Shown: piece after piece, positions 5,489-8,211 of the stretch | How positions within the stretch are numbered: position 1 is the stretch's first letter | Layout of the letters: every line of letters begins with the position of its first letter | Assembly (NCBI GenBank): GCA_030615145.1 | Contig: JAUWZT010000164.1 | Coordinates: 1 to 8,211 of the forward strand | Length of the DNA stretch: 8,211 nucleotides | From: Promethearchaeota archaeon | GTDB lineage: Archaea > Asgardarchaeota > Lokiarchaeia > Sigyniarchaeales > SOKP01 | Reading direction: 5' to 3' | The notes under the pieces: generated by a model | Databases searched by the model: none | The model's input: the letters and a program-made list of their open reading frames with translations, nothing else | What the model was told of the DNA's origin: nothing | Position numbers and translations under genes: made by a program

Positions 5489-6050
5489 TTTAGTTGTTTT
5501 ATCAACAGGTATGGTTCCTTCAAGGCATTCAGTAAAATTAATTGAGACTTTAGGTCTGAACAAAGATAGCTATGGATTTTTAACGGAGGTTCACGGCTGT
5601 TTGAAGCCTCAAGAAACAACCAATATGGGTATATACATATGTGGTTGTGCTGCGGGACCTAAAAACATACCTTCTAGTGTCTCAACAGCTTCAGCAGCGG
5701 CAAGTAAAGCGGCTATTTTACTTTCTAAAGACACGATAATTCAAGAATTAATAATTGCTGAAGTAGACGAGAACCTCTGTATGGGGTGTCAGAGATGTGA
5801 AAAACTCTGTAACTATGGTGCCATAAAAGTTGATAGAGACTCTATTGCCCAAGTTGACGATTTAAAATGTAAAGGATGTGGTGTTTGCGCATCTTCATGT
5901 CCTGCTCATGCGATCGATATCAAGTATCATAGAGACATACAATTTGTTGAAGAAATAAAGGGTATTTGTTGTACTGAGCTTGAATACAAAGAAGAATATG
6001 TTGATACGATTGAACTTATTACTGAAAAACTCAAGTCACTAACTCCTTAA
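5484..6050 (+). pseudogene. hdrA: 3' fragment of hdrA (heterodisulfide reductase subunit A), 188 codons
   Basis: The product begins DLVVLSTGMVPS, the end of the HdrA FAD domain. It continues with GCLKPQETTNMGIYICGCAA, GPK and the SVSTASAAASKAAILL helix that close the flavin fold. A two-cluster ferredoxin domain follows: Cys99, 102, 105, 109 and Cys129, 132, 135, 139 bind two [4Fe-4S] clusters. Intact HdrA has roughly 650 residues and an N-terminal cluster and flavin-binding region; here some 450 residues are missing. In the complete enzyme HdrA bifurcates electrons between ferredoxin and a heterodisulfide or related acceptor, with HdrB and HdrC, which are absent here. The only start is TTG 5484, right on the breakpoint, with no Shine-Dalgarno. 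All cluster ligands are intact and there is no internal stop, so the loss is recent, the ferredoxin part is still translated, or the join is an assembly error. Confidence 0.85.
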
Positions 6051-6058
6051 TAATTTAA

Positions 6059-6131
6059 GTCCGAAATAGGATGACTCTTTCAAGAAAATTATAGTTGAGA
6101 GAGAACTGACCCTCTGCAAGGGTCTTCGGAT
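6059..6131 (+). ncRNA. Candidate structured RNA, three-way junction, just after hdrA
   Basis: Three nested complementarities fit one fold. An outer 7-bp stem pairs GTCCGAA (6059-6065) with TTCGGAT (6125-6131), with one G-U pair. A 9-bp hairpin pairs CTCTTTCAA (6075-6083) with TTGAGAGAG (6095-6103), one G-U. A perfect 6-bp hairpin pairs GACCCT (6108-6113) with AGGGTC (6119-6124) and abuts the outer stem. The element begins 8 bases after the hdrA stop and is followed by a T6 run at 6138-6143. It could be a 3'-UTR or terminator structure, or an independent small RNA. It has the length of a tRNA but lacks a D arm, an anticodon arm of the right size and a TTCRA loop, so I do not call it one. Confidence 0.42.
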
Positions 6132-6137
6132 ATTTAA

Positions 6138-6155
6138 TTTTTTAAATTTAAAAAA
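6138..6155. repeat. Perfect 18-bp A/T palindrome
   Basis: TTTTTTAAATTTAAAAAA is its own reverse complement. The T6 run directly after the structured element could end transcripts arriving from hdrA, and the same sequence read on the other strand could do so for minus-strand transcripts. TTTAAATTTA could also serve as a TATA box. Confidence 0.45.
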
Positions 6156-6160
6156 AAACA

Positions 6161-6187
6161 CTTTTAGTTCACCTAAGAACTTAAAAG
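6161..6187. repeat. Hairpin, 10 bp with one bulge
   Basis: CTTTTAGTTC (6161-6170) pairs with GAACTTAAAAG (6177-6187) with a single bulged base and a 6-base loop ACCTAA. It is the longest stem in the 318-base gap, though largely A-T. No gene is visible in it. Confidence 0.45.
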
Positions 6188-6249
6188 AACTCTTTCTAAG
6201 AAATATTTGTTAAGTAGTTTTTAATATTCATTAATAAAAACTAATAAGC

Positions 6250-6272
6250 CAGTCCCTTTAACATCTGGACTG
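6250..6272. repeat. Hairpin CAGTCC/GGACTG
   Basis: A perfect 6-bp stem (6250-6255 with 6267-6272) around an 11-base loop, in DNA with no coding signal. It lies about 70-90 bases ahead of the promoter of the next gene, so it could be an operator or part of an unrecognised RNA. Confidence 0.4.
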
Positions 6273-6337
6273 TTGTATATTGATTTTTCCCACCTGTCCT
6301 CAGATAATCTTCTTATATCGATTTCGATTTATTTTTT

Positions 6338-6349
6338 CTTTTAAATACT
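6338..6349 (+). promoter_or_regulatory. TATA-type promoter of the 6369 gene
   Basis: CTTTTAAATACT is centred about 25 bases before ATG 6369. Usual archaeal spacing places the transcript start at the ATG, so the message is probably leaderless, in keeping with the lack of a Shine-Dalgarno. A second AT box, TTTTAAAATAC, lies too close to the start. Confidence 0.6.
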
Positions 6350-6368
6350 TTTATTTTAAAATACTAGT

Positions 6369-6788
6369 ATGCAAGTTATTAAACAAGGTCGGCTAAAATC
6401 TACTCGAGAGACTCTGAGATTTTTTAAGGAGCATTTCGAAAAGCTAGGTAAAGTTAAGTATATAGTTTTTTACTCCGCAGAACGGGACATGGTGTGGAAT
6501 ACAGAACTTTATAACCATTACGTTATTGTAATTGGAGAAAACGCTCAATTGTGGATGTCTGGGTTAACGTGGAGGTATATAGGGGAAGGTCCATATGGAT
6601 TATTAGATGTAATGCAGATGGTTGACTCTAACATAACTTTTGAGCAAATTAAAGGTTTAGAATGGCCTGGGACATATCCCCTTATGTTTGAAAATGTTGA
6701 AGGAAGGTTGATTTTGAAACCAATAACAAATTCTGCTATGAGTTTACTCAGCTCGGAAGACGGTATTTTATCTTGGTTTCCTGATTAA
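6369..6788 (+). CDS. Hypothetical soluble protein, 139 residues, upstream of a regulator
   Basis: I do not recognise this family. It looks like a compact alpha/beta domain. A basic N-terminal helix (residues 8-27, ending KEHFEKLG) is followed by strands KYIVFYSA and HYVIVIGE, then AQLWMSGLTWRYIGEGPYGL (59-78), a helical LLDVMQMVD, an FEQIKGLEW turn, and GRLILKP near the end. It is unusually rich in Trp (6), concentrated at 42, 57-68, 98 and 136. No metal-binding cluster, signal peptide or membrane segment is visible. The promoter suggests a leaderless message starting at ATG 6369. The next gene begins 29 bases after its stop in the same direction, so they are likely co-transcribed, and this product may be the partner or target of that DNA-binding protein. 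Confidence 0.65.
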   Translation: MQVIKQGRLKSTRETLRFFKEHFEKLGKVKYIVFYSAERDMVWNTELYNHYVIVIGENAQLWMSGLTWRYIGEGPYGLLDVMQMVDSNITFEQIKGLEWPGTYPLMFENVEGRLILKPITNSAMSLLSSEDGILSWFPD

Positions 6789-6817
6789 GGTTAGTTTAAT
6801 TTGGGGTCTATACTATC

Positions 6818-7726
6818 ATGACTGAAAAATATCCTTTACTCACCGTTGAAAACATAAAATATTGGTATTGGGAGTGTAATCCTGCTTATTCCGTAATTGA
6901 CATTGCTAAAGTTACAGGAGTTAACCAAGCTACTATCTATGGATTTATGGAACGGAAAGGAATTCCAAGAAGAAGTAGATCAGATGCAAATATTAACAGA
7001 TTTAAATGCGAACATAAAATGGAAGCATTTGTTAGGCAAAGAAATACGCCTAAACTCAAGGAAAATCAATCTAATCTCGCCATTGGGTACTGGTCAGATC
7101 CATCCAAGAGGAAGAAGATGATGAATGGCTTTACTAATTACATCGAAAATGTATTAGGTGTTCTCCAAGCTCAAATATTATATTTACTGAAAAATTCTGA
7201 AGGTATGTTTCTTTCAGATTTGATAAAAAATATCAAAAAAGACAAAAATATCCTAGACAGGAGTTTGAGATCGCTTCACCAACGGGGATTGGTGGCACGC
7301 CAAAAGCAAATAAACCACAATACACGTAATTCGAACGCTTTGCAATATCATTACTCTATAACTGATGAAGGAGTTGTGCTTCTTAATGAGAAGAAAAAGG
7401 AACCGAAATTTAAATCTCTGCTTAAACATCTAGAAGATTTTACTGTAAAAAATAAATCAGCTCTAAAAAACAACTCCATTTCTGTTTATTTAGGAAAAAA
7501 TCAAAAAATAATTTTGCGTCTGTTTCAAGATAAACATTCCTTATTCCTCACGGATTTGAAGGAGCTAACATCTTTAGACAGAGTTGTTCTAGATAAAAGC
7601 TTAAAAGGATTGTTTACGAGAGGGATTTTGTCTCGAAAAAAAGAATTAAATCATAATAGCTCCAACCATCCCAAACATTTTAAGTATCGTATTACAGAAT
7701 TAGGAAAAAAAATTAAGGTAGAGTGA
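6818..7726 (+). CDS. DNA-binding protein with N-terminal HTH and two tandem winged-helix domains, 302 residues
   Basis: Residues 24-50 (SVIDIAKVTGVNQATIYGFM then ERKGIPRRS) form a helix-turn-helix of the kind found in recombinase- and homing-endonuclease-associated regulators. A basic linker rich in Lys/Arg/Asn follows (60-104). Residues ~113-190 and ~225-300 are two copies of one winged-helix domain. Both begin LGxxQxxIL.L and share LxxSLxxLxxRGxxxRxKxxNHN, then HYSITDEG or KYRITELG, as in MarR-like domains that carry a wing and a C-terminal strand. Inferred: a transcription regulator with a composite binding site, or a tandem fold that acts as a pseudo-dimer. GGGGTC 9 bases before ATG 6818 is only a weak Shine-Dalgarno. 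It is probably in an operon with the unknown 139-residue gene. No catalytic residues of a nuclease or integrase are seen. Confidence 0.78.
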   Translation: MTEKYPLLTVENIKYWYWECNPAYSVIDIAKVTGVNQATIYGFMERKGIPRRSRSDANINRFKCEHKMEAFVRQRNTPKLKENQSNLAIGYWSDPSKRKKMMNGFTNYIENVLGVLQAQILYLLKNSEGMFLSDLIKNIKKDKNILDRSLRSLHQRGLVARQKQINHNTRNSNALQYHYSITDEGVVLLNEKKKEPKFKSLLKHLEDFTVKNKSALKNNSISVYLGKNQKIILRLFQDKHSLFLTDLKELTSLDRVVLDKSLKGLFTRGILSRKKELNHNSSNHPKHFKYRITELGKKIKVE

Positions 7727-7747
7727 ATTTTAGAACTGTGTAAGTAT

Positions 7748-7783
7748 CTCTCATATTGATTTAATTTTTTCGATATATGGGAG
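7748..7783 (+). terminator. Hairpin with T-run after the regulator gene
   Basis: CTCTCATAT (7748-7756) pairs with ATATGGGAG (7775-7783), 9 bp with one G-U, and the loop holds a T6 run (7765-7770). It lies 22 bases after the stop at 7726. Archaeal polymerase commonly stops at such T-runs. Confidence 0.45.
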
Positions 7784-7820
7784 TGTATCTAAGCTGTTCA
7801 GCAATGCCTTATGGAAAGCT

Positions 7821-7835
7821 AATAATAATAATAAT
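7821..7835. repeat. AAT trinucleotide repeat, five units
   Basis: (AAT)5 in the non-coding gap between the converging genes. It is a short microsatellite with no visible role. Confidence 0.8.
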
Positions 7836-7876
7836 AGTTTGACTACTCAAGCACGGTAAATTCGATCAAAGCGTGG

Positions 7877-7899
7877 ATTACTCAAAAAAAAAGAGTGGT
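7877..7899 (-). terminator. Short hairpin with T9 run after the 91-residue gene
   Basis: On the minus strand ACCACTC, nine T and GAGTAAT form a 7-bp stem (two G-U) around a T9 loop, 27 bases after the stop at 7926. The T9 run fits an archaeal intrinsic terminator for this gene. Confidence 0.5.
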
Positions 7900-7925
7900 T
7901 CTAAAATTTTATAGCCCATCATAAT

Positions 7926-8201
7926 TCAAAATTTTGGCAATTTAAGTTTGTAATCCCATTTTTTGTTATAATTTTTTATGAGCGTTTTATAAAATTTCTT
8001 CCTGTTTTTCCATTGTTTATATTTATCATCTCCAAGGCTATACCTTCCTACATCTATTTCGTCACTATAAGCTAATATTACACGATTTCGTTTTAAATTA
8101 AACGATACTTGATAAATTGCATCTACTTTTTTATTATTATAATCTATTCTTTTAGTAAGTAATATATCTACATCATCATATGCCATTTTAAAAAACTCCA
8201 T
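7926..8201 (-). CDS. Hypothetical protein, 91 residues, possibly 5' truncated by the window edge
   Basis: I do not recognise this protein. It is basic and soluble. Strand-forming segments (VDILLTKRID, VDAIYQVSFNLKRNRVILAY) are followed by DEIDVGRYSLGDDKYKQW and a strongly basic C-terminal helix (KNRKKFYKTLIKNYNKK) ending LKLPKF. The beta-then-basic-helix layout would suit a small nucleic-acid-associated protein, but that is only inference. ATG 8201 is taken as the start, with GTGGA about 5 bases ahead as a weak Shine-Dalgarno. Met6 is an alternative. The frame is still open for the few bases to the window edge, so a longer N-terminus cannot be excluded. It converges on the winged-helix gene, with about 200 bases between the stops. 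Confidence 0.62.
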   Translation of the reverse strand: MEFFKMAYDDVDILLTKRIDYNNKKVDAIYQVSFNLKRNRVILAYSDEIDVGRYSLGDDKYKQWKNRKKFYKTLIKNYNKKWDYKLKLPKF

Positions 8202-8211
8202 AATTTTCCAC

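Noticed and set aside
6059..6131. tRNA gene (73 bases, 7-bp outer stem, 17-base arm beside it)
   Set aside because: No D arm, no 5-bp/7-base anticodon arm, T loop lacks TTCRA, position 8 is A.
6897..7121. 74-codon plus-strand frame within the regulator gene
   Set aside because: Out-of-frame shadow of the HTH and linker region.
6369..7726. Toxin-antitoxin pair
   Set aside because: The order and HTH partner fit loosely, but the 139-residue protein shows no known toxin motif and the regulator is much larger than usual antitoxins.
1..8211. CRISPR array, insertion-sequence ends or attachment sites
   Set aside because: No regularly spaced direct repeats, no transposase or integrase, no terminal inverted repeats or target duplications seen around the breakpoint.

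Overview
The window looks like an accessory or rearranged stretch of an AT-rich archaeal chromosome. Three things point to an archaeon. AT-rich TATA-type boxes lie roughly 25-60 nt upstream of several starts. Purine-rich Shine-Dalgarno sequences are present at only some genes. There is also a fragment of HdrA, the electron-bifurcating heterodisulfide reductase subunit. A large LRR protein of the LPxSIxxLxxLxxLxLxxN type, next to HdrA and many orphan small proteins, would fit an Asgard (Lokiarchaeia-like) genome. That placement is an inference and cannot be proved from this window.

Left part (1-2430): a small unknown gene (10-303, +) converges on a minus-strand block. The block holds a membrane metalloprotease-like protein with a HESGH motif (353-1069), a possible 36-residue microprotein (1201-1311), a three-helix membrane protein (1339-1686) and a beta-helix-like protein with two membrane helices (1703-2362). 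The last two are a clear operon: the stop codon of the upstream gene lies inside the Shine-Dalgarno sequence of the next, and a TATA-like box lies ahead of the pair.

Middle (2557-5112): a 523-residue LRR protein (minus) with its own promoter, then a decayed plus-strand coding remnant, a lysine-rich/acidic-tail disordered protein (minus), and a second probable remnant interrupted by a frameshift.

Rearranged part (5113-6368): a small unknown gene is followed by a breakpoint near 5488. There the last 40 codons of a second copy of the 115-residue membrane protein (minus) meet head to head with the last 188 codons of hdrA (plus). Both have lost their 5' parts at the same point. A 318-base intergenic stretch follows with several strong inverted repeats, including a possible three-way-junction RNA.

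Right part (6369-8211): a probably leaderless unknown 139-residue gene and, 29 bases on, a regulator-like protein with an N-terminal helix-turn-helix and two tandem winged-helix repeats. These converge on a small unknown minus-strand gene at the window edge. No complete metabolic pathway, CRISPR array, canonical tRNA or rRNA, or transposase is visible. Several products are orphans for which I do not recognise a function.
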